Assembly: GCF_009687885.1 (NCBI RefSeq)
Contig: NZ_BLAF01000015.1
Location: forward strand, 61,384-125,383
DNA: 64,000 nt
Direction: 5' to 3'
Origin: Acrocarpospora pleiomorpha
GTDB lineage: Bacteria; Actinomycetota; Actinomycetes; Streptosporangiales; Streptosporangiaceae
This document shows, one piece after another, positions 36,195 to 44,349 of this stretch. The position numbers and the translations under genes are program-made. The notes below the pieces were generated by a model. The model was not told the DNA's origin and did not search any database. It saw only the letters and a program-made list of their open reading frames with translations. Positions within the stretch are counted from its first letter, which is position 1, and every line of letters begins with the position of its first letter.

Positions 36195-37259
36195 ATGGCC
36201 CAGAACCCGGGTCGCCGCGGATTCCTCGTCGGCGGAGCGGTCATCGGCGTCGGCGCCCTCGCGGCGGCGTGCACCAGCAACGAGCCGGCCCCGGCCGCCA
36301 GCGCCGCCGCCCCCACGGCCGCCGCGCCCGCCCCCACCGGCGGCAACGACGCCCCCGGCACCAAGGTCGTCATCGGCTTCTCGGCCCCCGCCGCCGACCA
36401 CGGCTGGATCGCGGCCATCGCCAAGAACGCCGAGGCCGCGGCCAAGCAGTACAGCGATGTCGAGTTCAAGCCGGTCGAGCCGACCAACGACATCAACCAG
36501 CAGATCTCCGCCGTCGAGTCGCTGATCCAGCAGAAGGTCAACGTCATCGTCATGCTGCCGAACGACGGCCAGCAGCTCAACCAGGTGGCCCGGCAGGCCA
36601 CCGACGCCGGCATCCCGGTCGTCAACCTGGACCGCATCTTCCCCGACAAGCTGTCCTACCGGACCTGGATCGGCGGCGACAACTACGGCATGGGCGTGGC
36701 GGCCGGCCACTACATCGGCAAGAAGCTCAAGGACGCCGGCACCAGCAACCCGGTCATCCTGGAGATCCAGGGCATCGCCACCCTGCCGCTCACCCAGGAC
36801 CGCAGCAAGGGCTTCGAGGACGCGCTCAAGTCCTACGGCTTCAGCGTGACCGCCAAGCAGGACGCGCAGTTCACGGTGGAGTCCGGCACCGAGGTGGCGA
36901 GCAACCTGCTGCAGGCGCACAAGAAGATCGACGCCATCTGGAACCACGACGACGACCAGGGCATCGGCGTGCTGGCCGCCATCAAGGAGGCCAACCGCAG
37001 CGAGTTCTTCATGGTCGGCGGCGCCGGTTCCGCCAACGCCATGCGGGACATCCAGGCCGGCTCCAGCGTCCTGCAGGCCACGGTCACCTACAGCCCCACG
37101 ATGGCCTCCTCGGCGATCAAGCTCGCCCGCCTGATCGCCCAGGGCAAGGGCATGAGCGACCTGCTGGAGAACCAGGTCCCGCAGTCCATCACGCTGGCCT
37201 CCGAGACCATCACCAAGGAGAACGTGGACCAGTACCTGCCGCTGGGCTTCGAGTCGTGA
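36195..37259 (+). CDS. Sugar ABC transporter substrate-binding lipoprotein, RbsB/XylF type
   Basis: 354 aa from ATG 36195 with AAAGGGAGA upstream. The N-terminus has twin-arginine-like RRGFLVGGAVIG and a lipobox LAAAC (about residue 23), then a low-complexity Ala/Pro linker to about 50. The periplasmic-binding fold follows: VVIGFSAPAADHGWIAAIAK, INQQISAVESLIQQKVNVIV, TDAGIPVVNLDR and AIWNHDDDQGIGVLAA. It captures a monosaccharide or polyol outside the membrane. Its stop overlaps the next gene's GTG (GTGA), coupling uptake to the oxidoreductase. Confidence 0.92.
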   Translation: MAQNPGRRGFLVGGAVIGVGALAAACTSNEPAPAASAAAPTAAAPAPTGGNDAPGTKVVIGFSAPAADHGWIAAIAKNAEAAAKQYSDVEFKPVEPTNDINQQISAVESLIQQKVNVIVMLPNDGQQLNQVARQATDAGIPVVNLDRIFPDKLSYRTWIGGDNYGMGVAAGHYIGKKLKDAGTSNPVILEIQGIATLPLTQDRSKGFEDALKSYGFSVTAKQDAQFTVESGTEVASNLLQAHKKIDAIWNHDDDQGIGVLAAIKEANRSEFFMVGGAGSANAMRDIQAGSSVLQATVTYSPTMASSAIKLARLIAQGKGMSDLLENQVPQSITLASETITKENVDQYLPLGFES

Positions 37260-38422
37260 AGCAGCCAATCGGGGTCGGCATGGTGGGGTACGCGTTCATG
37301 GGACGCGTGCACTCCCAGGCCTGGCGCAGCGTCGGAGCCTTCTTCGACCTGCCCCTCTCGCCGTCCATGGCGGTGCTGTCCGGCCGGTCGGCCGGCCGGA
37401 CAGCGGACGCGGCCGAGTCGCTCGGCTGGGCCGCCGTCGAGACGGACTGGAAGGAGCTGGTCAAGCGCGACGACGTGCAGGTGGTCGACATCTGCACGCC
37501 GGGCGACTCGCACGCCGAGATCGCCATCGCCGCGCTGGAGGCCGGCAAGCATGTGCTCTGCGAGAAACCCCTCGCCAACACCGTCGAAGAGGCCGAGGCG
37601 ATGGCCGCCGCGGCCCGGGCCGCCTCGGCCCGGGGCGTGCGCAGCATGGTCGCCTTCAACTACCGCCGGGTGCCGGCCATCGCGCTGGCCCGCCAGCTGG
37701 TGGCCGAGGGGCGGCTCGGCCAGATCCGGCACGTCCGGGCGCAGTACCTGCAGGACTGGATCATCGATCCGGAGTTCCCGCTGGTCTGGCGGCTGCAGAA
37801 GGACAAGGCCGGGTCCGGCGCGCTGGGCGACATCGGCGCGCACATCGTGGACACCGCCCAGTTCATCCTGGACGACCGGCTGACCGGCGTCTCGGCCCTC
37901 ACCGAGACGTTCATCAAGGAGCGCCCGCTGGCCGACGACTCGGCCGGGCTCTCCGCGGCGGGCAGCGGGGCGGCCACCGGACCGGTCACGGTCGACGACG
38001 CCGCGCTGTTCACCGGCAGGTTCGCGGGCGGGGCGGTGGCCTCCTTCGAGGCCACCCGGTTCGCCACCGGCCGCAAGAACGCGCTGCGCATCGAGGTCAA
38101 CGGCTCGCTCGGGAGCATTGCCTTCGACTTCGAGGAGATGAACGAGCTGTGGTTCCACGACCACACGCTCCCGCCCGAAGAAGGCGGCTTCCGGCGTGTC
38201 CTGGTGACCGAGGGCGGGCATCCCTACGCGGGAGCCTACTGGCCGCCCGGCCACGGCCTCGGCTACGAGAACACCTTCACCAATGAGATCAAGGACTTCC
38301 TGGAGGCGATCGCGGGCGGGTACGACCCGGCGCCGTCCTTCGAGGATGGCCTGCAGGTGCAGCGCGTGCTCGCGGCGGTCGAGCGCAGCGCGGCAGAAGA
38401 GAGCAGATGGACCGCCATATGA
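37256..38422 (+). CDS. Gfo/Idh/MocA family oxidoreductase
   Basis: 388 aa from GTG 37256, overlapping the binding-protein stop. The N-terminal Rossmann domain has GVGMVGYAFMGRVHSQAW (about 6-23) and DICTPGDSHAEIAIAAL, then EKPLANT with the active-site Lys of the family. The C-terminal alpha/beta domain carries GDIGAHIVDTAQF. Members oxidise or reduce sugars, inositols or their derivatives with NAD(P). Position behind a CUT2 importer and before a sugar isomerase suggests it acts on the imported sugar. Confidence 0.9.
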   Translation: MKQPIGVGMVGYAFMGRVHSQAWRSVGAFFDLPLSPSMAVLSGRSAGRTADAAESLGWAAVETDWKELVKRDDVQVVDICTPGDSHAEIAIAALEAGKHVLCEKPLANTVEEAEAMAAAARAASARGVRSMVAFNYRRVPAIALARQLVAEGRLGQIRHVRAQYLQDWIIDPEFPLVWRLQKDKAGSGALGDIGAHIVDTAQFILDDRLTGVSALTETFIKERPLADDSAGLSAAGSGAATGPVTVDDAALFTGRFAGGAVASFEATRFATGRKNALRIEVNGSLGSIAFDFEEMNELWFHDHTLPPEEGGFRRVLVTEGGHPYAGAYWPPGHGLGYENTFTNEIKDFLEAIAGGYDPAPSFEDGLQVQRVLAAVERSAAEESRWTAI

Positions 38423-38438
38423 GCTCGGGGGACCGCTT

Positions 38439-38538
38439 GCCTGCCGCCCGGAACGCGTCCTGGTCAGGGCGCCCGATTCCACGCTGCGCCGAAGCGCGGA
38501 ACCGGGCGGGTGCCACCCGACCTGACCGGGCGGCAGGC
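38439..38538 (+). ncRNA. Long-range inverted repeat in the gap before the isomerase gene
   Basis: GCCTGCCGCCCGG (38439-38451) pairs perfectly with 38526-38538. Inside, TTCCACGCT/AGCGCGGAA and CGGGTGCCACCCG can form further stems. The 145-bp gap between two operon genes thus folds as a multi-stem element. It is a candidate processing or attenuation structure; no known family is recognised. Confidence 0.35.
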
Positions 38539-38567
38539 TTGAACCTTTACAGCGAAGGAGACGTGGG

Positions 38568-39572
38568 ATGACGCGACCGATCACTCTGTTCACGGGCCAG
38601 TGGGCCGACCTGCCCTTCGACGAGGTGTGCCGGCTGGCCGCCGAGTGGGGGTACGACGGCCTGGAGATCGCCTGCTGGGGCGACCACTTCGAGGTCGACC
38701 GGGCGCTCGCCGAGCCCGACTACGTCACCCGCAAGCTGGAGACCCTGGACAAGCACAACCTCAAGGTCTGGACCATCTCCAACCACCTCGTCGGCCAGGC
38801 CGTCTGCGACAGCCCGATCGACGAGCGGCACAAGGGCATCCTGCCCGGGCGGCTGTGGTCCGACGACGCCGAGACGGTGCGCCGCAACGCCGCCGAGGAG
38901 CTCAAGAACACCGCCCGCGCGGCGGCCAAGCTGGGCGTCTCCACCGTGGTCGGCTTCACCGGCTCGTCGATCTGGCACACCCTCGCGATGTTCCCGCCGG
39001 CCTCGGCGGCGATGATCGAGGCGGGCTACCAGGACTTCGCCGACCGGTTCAACCCGATCCTGGACGTCTTCGAAGCAGAAGGCGTGCGGTTCGCGCACGA
39101 GGTGCACCCCAGCGAGATCGCCTACGACTACTACACGACCGTGAAGACGCTGGAGGCCATCGGCCACCGCGCGTCGTTCGGCCTCAACTGGGACCCCTCG
39201 CACATGGTCTGGCAGGGCCTGGACCCGGCGAACTTCATCCTCGACTTCGCCGACCGGATCTACCACGTCGACTGCAAGGACGCCAAGGTCCGCACCCCCG
39301 ACGGCCGCCGCGGCCGGCTCGCCTCGCACCTGCCCTGGGCGGACCTGCGCCGCGGCTGGGACTTCGTCTCGACCGGCCACGGCGACGTGCCGTGGGAGGA
39401 CTGCTTCCGCGCGCTCAACGCGATCGGCTACGACGGCCCGATCTCGATCGAGTGGGAGGACGCGGGCATGGACCGGTTGGAGGGCGCGCCCGAGGCCCTC
39501 GGCTACATCACCCGGCTCAACCGGATCACCCCGCCGACGGCGTCCTTCGACGCCGCCTTCTCGTCGGAGTGA
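38568..39572 (+). CDS. Sugar phosphate isomerase/epimerase family TIM-barrel protein
   Basis: 334 aa from ATG 38568 with GAAGGAG upstream. An AP-endonuclease-2-like TIM barrel: [19 protein letters not shown] near the start, [15 protein letters not shown] (metal-ligand region), [13 protein letters not shown], and [11 protein letters not shown] with later SIEWEDAG. Members isomerise or epimerise sugars or inositol derivatives using a divalent metal. It ends the operon; a terminator hairpin follows. With the Gfo/Idh/MocA enzyme it probably forms a short oxidation-isomerisation route. Confidence 0.88.
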   Translation: MTRPITLFTGQWADLPFDEVCRLAAEWGYDGLEIACWGDHFEVDRALAEPDYVTRKLETLDKHNLKVWTISNHLVGQAVCDSPIDERHKGILPGRLWSDDAETVRRNAAEELKNTARAAAKLGVSTVVGFTGSSIWHTLAMFPPASAAMIEAGYQDFADRFNPILDVFEAEGVRFAHEVHPSEIAYDYYTTVKTLEAIGHRASFGLNWDPSHMVWQGLDPANFILDFADRIYHVDCKDAKVRTPDGRRGRLASHLPWADLRRGWDFVSTGHGDVPWEDCFRALNAIGYDGPISIEWEDAGMDRLEGAPEALGYITRLNRITPPTASFDAAFSSE

Positions 39573-39595
39573 GCAATTTTGTGATCCTATAGACG

Positions 39596-39635
39596 GGTAC
39601 GGCCTGCGCCTCAGGTCAGGGACGCAGGCCGTACC
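39596..39635. terminator. 13-bp hairpin ending the sugar operon
   Basis: GGTACGGCCTGCG (39596-39608) pairs perfectly with 39623-39635, with a 14-base loop, 24 bp past the isomerase stop. Confidence 0.75.
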
Positions 39636-39750
39636 GACCAGGCCCAACCGGATGTTCGCCTCGTCAGGGGATGTTCAGACGCTCCGCTGCAGCCCAGTCT
39701 GGGTGCTCCACGGTGCATCGTCGCGCCAAGATCACCTCCTATGCTCCGGT

Positions 39751-41460
39751 ATGGTCCCGCTCATGCCCGATGCACTGTCGCTGAAGCGGTTCCTGGCCGA
39801 GCTGGATTCCCTGCTCTCTCCGCTGGACGAGAAGAAGCTTCGATCGGTGTTCACCGGATACGCGAGCGGCCTGCCAGCGAGCGCGCGGACGGAGTTCCTG
39901 GGCCATCTACGCGGCTTGTGCGCATCGGCCCCGCCCGTCCAGCAGCGAGATCCAGACCTGATCGCCGAGATCGAGTCCTTCATCGCCGCCGTGGAGTCTG
40001 GGAAGTACTACGACGGCTGGGGCTGGGATCCCGAACTGCGCCACGAACGAGCATTCGGCGACGAGTCCTGGGTCCCACGAATGGACACTCTGTTCACCGG
40101 GGCGGCGACCGCGTTCCTCGACAGTCGGCACGACCTGTCCGCCGCAGCTCACCGGCTACTGTTCGGCGCGCTGGCCCTCGACGGTGACGAACCGGTGTTC
40201 AGCTACGAATTCTCACCCGCCGAGTCGCTGACGACAGATCTGGTGGAGGCCGGCGCCCGCTGGCTGCGCTCGATTTACGAGCTTGCCGCCGACCCTGGCG
40301 AGGCTGCGGAGGTCATGGCGGAGACCTGGCTGGAGCTCTTGCCGCACGGAGCGCGGCCGAGCTCCTTGCTGGCCGTACGAGAAACACTGCCGACGGAACC
40401 GGCGAATCTCGAGGTCTTCTATCCACGCTGGAGCCAGGAGTTGGTCGAGCGATCCGGCGGTCACGATCCGCTGCGTGGCCGTCTCCTGCGCGAGGTCGCA
40501 GCGGCAACCGGAAACGTGAGCGCGCTGATCGAGGCCGCCCGGAAGCCGGGACTCGGGCAGCCCCATGCCTATCTCGACCTCGTCGACGCCTTGCGTGATC
40601 ACGGTGATGAGGAGGCAGCGTTGGACATCTGTCGTGAAGGGCTCGGTCTGCTGTCCGGCGGGGACCGCAGCGGGTGGACCGCCTACCAGTGGGCGCCGCT
40701 CGCCGAAACAGCGGCCGACCTCGCCTACGGGAAGGAAGCCGTTGAATTCCGCATCCAGGCCTTCACGCTGGCCACCTCCACGCGGCGCCTGGTCGCCCTC
40801 CACCGGGCCGCCGAAGCGCAGCACTCCGGCTCGGGCGGGCAAGTGGCAGGGGAAGCGGCCGACCGTCTGGCCGCAGGTGCTCCCGGGCTGGCCCATCACC
40901 ATCTGGCCAACTTCCGCGCCCAAGCGTTGCTGCTGGCAGGTCGGGTCGATGACGCGCTGAGCCTCCTACCCACGGCCAACGCCGTGGCCAACGGTGCCTC
41001 GGACACCACTTTGACCGTTCTGCCGTACGTGTTGGCCGCTTCCTGCGGCGCGGTGGCGCATCGCGACTGGGAGAACACGGTGCTGCACACGATGCTGGCC
41101 GCGACCGCAGATGCCGGGCACAGCGTCTTCTATGGCGACGATCACCGCGCCGACGACGTCGAAACGCTCTCCCACCTGCTGGAACGAGCACTCCGCGAGC
41201 AGATCAGCACCGCGCCTGAACGTACCGCGTGGCTGCGCACCGCCCACGGCGTCATCGACCGCTGGATAGGCACGACCCTGAACGGCAAGCAGAGGGCGCT
41301 CTACGGCGACGCCGCCCGCCTGGCCGCGGCACTCACCGAAACCGGGATCATCCTCGACGGCGAGAGCGTCTACCTCGACGGTGTGATCGACACCTATCGC
41401 CGCTACGTCGCCTTCCGCCGCGAAGCCGACAAGGTACGGAGGGAATCCGTGTTGCTGTAG
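39751..41460 (+). CDS. Hypothetical helical (TPR-like) protein
   Basis: 569 aa from ATG 39751; ATG 39763 is an alternative, and neither has a clear ribosome site. I do not recognise the family. The chain is rich in Ala, Leu, Glu and Arg with amphipathic helices; segments such as YLDLVDALRDHGDEEAALDI and NFRAQALLLAGRVDDALSLL have the spacing of TPR-like helix pairs (about 300-440). The N-terminus (SLKRFLAELDSLLSPLDEKK) is helical and charged. No signal peptide, membrane segment or catalytic motif is seen. It follows the sugar operon terminator and is probably transcribed alone. Confidence 0.65.
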   Translation: MVPLMPDALSLKRFLAELDSLLSPLDEKKLRSVFTGYASGLPASARTEFLGHLRGLCASAPPVQQRDPDLIAEIESFIAAVESGKYYDGWGWDPELRHERAFGDESWVPRMDTLFTGAATAFLDSRHDLSAAAHRLLFGALALDGDEPVFSYEFSPAESLTTDLVEAGARWLRSIYELAADPGEAAEVMAETWLELLPHGARPSSLLAVRETLPTEPANLEVFYPRWSQELVERSGGHDPLRGRLLREVAAATGNVSALIEAARKPGLGQPHAYLDLVDALRDHGDEEAALDICREGLGLLSGGDRSGWTAYQWAPLAETAADLAYGKEAVEFRIQAFTLATSTRRLVALHRAAEAQHSGSGGQVAGEAADRLAAGAPGLAHHHLANFRAQALLLAGRVDDALSLLPTANAVANGASDTTLTVLPYVLAASCGAVAHRDWENTVLHTMLAATADAGHSVFYGDDHRADDVETLSHLLERALREQISTAPERTAWLRTAHGVIDRWIGTTLNGKQRALYGDAARLAAALTETGIILDGESVYLDGVIDTYRRYVAFRREADKVRRESVLL

Positions 41461-41760
41461 CAGCCGCGTGGGCCCCACGTCGGAGTACCGGACGTGGATC
41501 TCGCGCTGCTCGGTGGGCCAGCGGGTCCACTCCCGGTGCGCGTTGCCGGTGTCGAGCAGCTGAATCCTCAGGCGGAGCCCGTCGGCGGTGACCAGCTGCG
41601 CCGGGTCGAAACGGCGCTGCGCGACCGCGAGTTCGGTCAGCGAGGCGACGTCGGCACGAGCGGCAAGCTGGCGGATCGCTTGCCGTACCTCTTCCTCGCC
41701 CAGGTGGCCGCAGAGGCCATCGAAGCGGGCGATGTCTAGCGAGGGTTGAATCTTCTTTCA
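41461..41760 (-). pseudogene. Truncated coding remnant, family unknown
   Basis: The minus-strand frame between about 41756 and 41461 reads as convincing protein (IQPSLDIARFDGLCGHLGEE; ELAVAQRRFDPAQLVTADGL; AHREWTRWPTEQREIHVRY) with high GC at third positions. It has no start codon after the preceding stop and no stop before it runs antisense into the 569-aa gene, so both ends seem lost. I cannot name the family. A short plus-strand frame (41494-41739) in the same place looks less protein-like. Confidence 0.35.
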
Positions 41761-41786
41761 GGGCGGCCTCGACCATAATTCAGCCA

Positions 41787-41819
41787 GGCCCGCAAGGTCC
41801 CTCTAGAGCCATGCGGGCC
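41787..41819. terminator. Hairpin after the alcohol dehydrogenase gene
   Basis: GGCCCGCA (41787-41794) pairs with TGCGGGCC (41812-41819), with CTCTAGAG in the loop region. It lies 16 bp past the minus-strand dehydrogenase stop. Confidence 0.55.
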
Positions 41820-41835
41820 CAGTAGCCCCGGGGTG

Positions 41836-42921
41836 TCAGTCGATGACGACTATTTGGCGGAGGACCTCGCCGCTCTTGAGGTTGGTTACGGCGTCGTTGA
41901 GGTCGGTTAGGCGGATCCTGGAGCTGATCATGCTGTCCAGGTCGAGCTTGCCGGCTTTGTAGAGGCCCGCGAAGAACGGGAAGTCGCGGCGGACGTCGGA
42001 GCCGCCGTACAGGGAGCTGAGCAGGTTCTTGCCCTCGAAGAGCAGGCTGAAGGCGGTCAGGGGGACCGTGTCGTCCATCGCGCCGGCGCCGACCACGATC
42101 ACGTCGCCGCCGCGGCGGGTGGCCTGCCAGGCGGTCATGATGGCCTGGGACTTGCCGACGACCTCGAAGCCGTAGTCGAAGCCCTGGCCGCCGGTGAGGG
42201 TGGCGATGGTGTCCATCAGCTGGTCGGGGGTGCAGGCGTGGGTGGCGCCGACCTTCTTGGCCAGGGCGTGCTTGGACTCCAGGGGGTCGATGGCCAGGAT
42301 CGTGGTCGCGCCGGAGAGGCGGGCGCCCTGGATCACCGACAGGCCGACGCCGCCGCAGCCGACCACGGCCACCGTGGAGCCGGGCCTGACCTTGGCGGTG
42401 TTGAGTACCGCGCCGACGCCCGTGGTGATGCCGCAGCCGATCAGGGCCGCCGCCTCGTACGGAACCTCCGGGTCGACCTTGATCGCGCCCTGCCAGGGGA
42501 CCACGATCTCCTCCGCCCAGGTGCCGCAGCCGGCCATGCCGAAGGCCTGCTTGTCGCCGTCGAACCGGAATCCGGCGTGGGAGAAACTCCGCAGGACGTA
42601 CGTCATGCACAGGAACGGCTGGCCGCGCACGCAGCTGGGGCAGGTGCCGCAGGCGGGGGTCCAGTTGATGATGACGTGGTCGCCGGGGGCGACCGTGGTG
42701 ACGTGGTCGCCGACCTCCAGCACCTCGCCCGCGCCCTCGTGACCGGGGATCAGCGGCAGCGGCATCGGGAGCACGCCCGACATCGCCGACAGGTCGGAAT
42801 GGCAGACCCCGGTGGCCCGGATCCGGACCCGCACGTCGGCGGGGCCGACCGGCGACAGCGCGAGATCGTCGCGGATGTCGAGCTTGTCGTCGCCGACCGC
42901 GTGCAGCAGTGCGCCGCGCAT
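41836..42921 (-). CDS. Zinc-dependent alcohol dehydrogenase (MDR family, class III-like)
   Basis: 361 aa from ATG 42921 with AGGAGG upstream. Catalytic-zinc ligands Cys (TGVCHSDLS), His and Glu (GHEGAGEV), and the structural-zinc cysteines (CGTCPSCVRGQPFLC) are present, with NAD motif VVGCGGVGLSVIQGA. The overall form matches the mycothiol/formaldehyde-like or P450-linked long-chain alcohol dehydrogenases of actinobacteria. It follows the ferredoxin gene by 31 bp, so it probably oxidises an alcohol made by a ferredoxin-fed monooxygenase such as the P450 at 52820. Confidence 0.9.
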   Translation of the reverse strand: MRGALLHAVGDDKLDIRDDLALSPVGPADVRVRIRATGVCHSDLSAMSGVLPMPLPLIPGHEGAGEVLEVGDHVTTVAPGDHVIINWTPACGTCPSCVRGQPFLCMTYVLRSFSHAGFRFDGDKQAFGMAGCGTWAEEIVVPWQGAIKVDPEVPYEAAALIGCGITTGVGAVLNTAKVRPGSTVAVVGCGGVGLSVIQGARLSGATTILAIDPLESKHALAKKVGATHACTPDQLMDTIATLTGGQGFDYGFEVVGKSQAIMTAWQATRRGGDVIVVGAGAMDDTVPLTAFSLLFEGKNLLSSLYGGSDVRRDFPFFAGLYKAGKLDLDSMISSRIRLTDLNDAVTNLKSGEVLRQIVVID

Positions 42922-42952
42922 GTGGAACCTCCTGAGTGGATTAGCCGCCGGA

Positions 42953-43147
42953 TTAGTCTTCGTCCAGGGCGAGGGCTGCCTTGGGGCACGAACGCACCGC
43001 GTGCCGGACTCGGTCCAGGACGTCGGCGGGCGGGTTCGGCAGCAGGACGTGCAGGTTGTCATCGTCGTCCACGTCGAACACCTCCGGGGCCAGGCCCGCG
43101 CAGATCGCGTTCGCCTCGCAGACCTCGTAGTCGACGATTACCTTCAT
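42953..43147 (-). CDS. 3Fe-4S ferredoxin (P450-partner type)
   Basis: 64 aa from ATG 43147. Cysteines at 10, 16 and 54 (VCEANAICAG; RSCPKAAL) give the three-ligand pattern of small 3Fe-4S ferredoxins, with an acidic body. Such proteins carry electrons to cytochromes P450 in actinobacteria. It sits between the F420/FMN-fold gene and the alcohol dehydrogenase in one operon behind a KstR-like box. A P450 gene with the same box occurs ten kilobases away. Confidence 0.9.
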   Translation of the reverse strand: MKVIVDYEVCEANAICAGLAPEVFDVDDDDNLHVLLPNPPADVLDRVRHAVRSCPKAALALDED

Positions 43148-43157
43148 GACGTCTCCC

Positions 43158-43607
43158 TCAAGCGAGTTTGCGGTGATCCCAGGAGACTACGCGGGTTGGT
43201 TCCACGATGAATGCCACCCGTTTGCGGGCGGTGTGCTCGACGTACTCCCGGAGTTGGGTCACGTCTGTGAGGCCGGTCATGCGGCGGGTGACGTCCATGC
43301 CGACGGCCAGGATCTCCTCGGGATCGTCGATGAGCTCCGCCTTGCCGTAGACGAGGGCGCCTCTCAGCTCGAAGTAGTCCTCGCCTGTCTCGATCAGGCA
43401 GGTGACGCGCGCGTCGCGCTCGATGTTCTTCGTCTTCTGGGCTTTGTGGTAGGTCCAGAAGGTCAGCCGACCGCCGGTCAGGCCGTAGAACATGGTGACG
43501 AGGTGCGGAGTGCCGTCCGGGTTGATCGTGGCGAGCTGTAGTTTCCGGGAGTCCCGCAGCAGCGCCGCGATCTCTTCCTCGCCCATCGCGATCCGAGCAC
43601 GCTGGTT
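43158..43607 (-). CDS. Pyridoxamine 5'-phosphate oxidase-like (F420/FMN split-barrel) protein
   Basis: 149 aa from GTG 43607. This start keeps the family-typical NQRARIAMGEEEIAALL opening and lies about five bases past a TACTTT -10, as for a leaderless mRNA; ATG 43586 is an alternative. The split-barrel motif RKLQLATINPDGTPHLV, the aromatic FWTYHKAQKTKNI and the RVTCLIE strand are clear. Members bind FMN, F420 or haem and reduce small organic molecules. It is the first gene of the ferredoxin and dehydrogenase operon. Confidence 0.82.
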   Translation of the reverse strand, partial: NQRARIAMGEEEIAALLRDSRKLQLATINPDGTPHLVTMFYGLTGGRLTFWTYHKAQKTKNIERDARVTCLIETGEDYFELRGALVYGKAELIDDPEEILAVGMDVTRRMTGLTDVTQLREYVEHTARKRVAFIVEPTRVVSWDHRKLA

Positions 43608-43619
43608 CACGCAGCAAAG

Positions 43620-43633
43620 TAGAACACGTTCCA
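43620..43633. promoter_or_regulatory. KstR-like box upstream of the split-barrel/ferredoxin/ADH operon
   Basis: TAGAACACGTTCCA fits the TnnAACnnGTTnnA consensus reported for KstR, the TetR-family repressor of steroid catabolism in mycobacteria. It lies 12 bp upstream of the GTG at 43607, next to the probable -10, where a bound repressor would block transcription. Confidence 0.6.
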
Positions 43634-43667
43634 GAACTGGCGACAAGGGGTCCGGTAGTGTTCCCCG

Positions 43668-44324
43668 GTGACCGTAATGCCCCCGGACCTCCGCTTCGCG
43701 GCCGAACGCGCCAAGGGTTTCATGCCGTCCGCCGAAGGCCAGGCTCTGTTCGAGATCGGCTGTGCCTATGCCTCGCTGGGTCCGCTCTGTGAGATCGGTA
43801 CGTACTGCGGGAAGTCAGCCATCTACCTGGGCGCGGCGGCCCGGTTGGCGGGTTCTGTCCTGTTCACCGTCGATCACCATCGGGGGTCTGAGGAGATCCA
43901 GCCTGGGTGGGCTCATCACGATCCCGCGCTGATGGATCCGCGTGTCGGGAAGATGGATTCCCTTCCGTTCTTCCGTCAGACGATCGCCGCCGCCGGACTG
44001 GAGGAGCAGGTGATCGCCGTCGTCGGGCCGTCCGCGACCGTGTCCCGGTACTGGAACACGCCGCTGGCCCTGCTGTTCATCGACGGCGGCCATTCGGACG
44101 ATCCGGTCACCCGCGACTACGAGGGCTGGTCCCCGCACATCCTGCCCGGCGGTGTCCTGATATTTCATGACATCTATCCGAACCCGGCTGACGGAGGGCA
44201 GGCGCCTTACCGGGTCTACCAGCGTGCGCTGAGCTCGGGGGACTTCGTCGAGGTCCGGACCGAGGGGTCGCTGCGCGCGCTGGAACGTCAGGTGAGCCCG
44301 CGCCGTACGAACGCGGACAGCTGA
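43668..44324 (+). CDS. Class I SAM-dependent methyltransferase (Methyltransf_24-like)
   Basis: 218 aa from GTG 43668; ATG 43677 is an alternative. The SAM-binding fold appears in CEIGTYCGKSAIYLGAAAR (about 41-59), LFTVDHHRGSEE and LLFIDGGHSDDPV, as in the small-molecule or cephalosporin-hydroxylase-like methyltransferases. It is cytoplasmic and complete. It is divergent from the split-barrel operon and shares the 60-bp promoter gap with the KstR-like box. The substrate is unknown. Confidence 0.83.
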   Translation: MTVMPPDLRFAAERAKGFMPSAEGQALFEIGCAYASLGPLCEIGTYCGKSAIYLGAAARLAGSVLFTVDHHRGSEEIQPGWAHHDPALMDPRVGKMDSLPFFRQTIAAAGLEEQVIAVVGPSATVSRYWNTPLALLFIDGGHSDDPVTRDYEGWSPHILPGGVLIFHDIYPNPADGGQAPYRVYQRALSSGDFVEVRTEGSLRALERQVSPRRTNADS

Positions 44325-44349
44325 TCGACGCCGACGACCAGCACCAGGC

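Noticed and set aside
41494..41739. An 81-codon plus-strand protein
   Set aside because: The opposite strand reads more like real protein (Trp/His/Arg-containing, better third-position bias); left as ambiguous under the reverse remnant.
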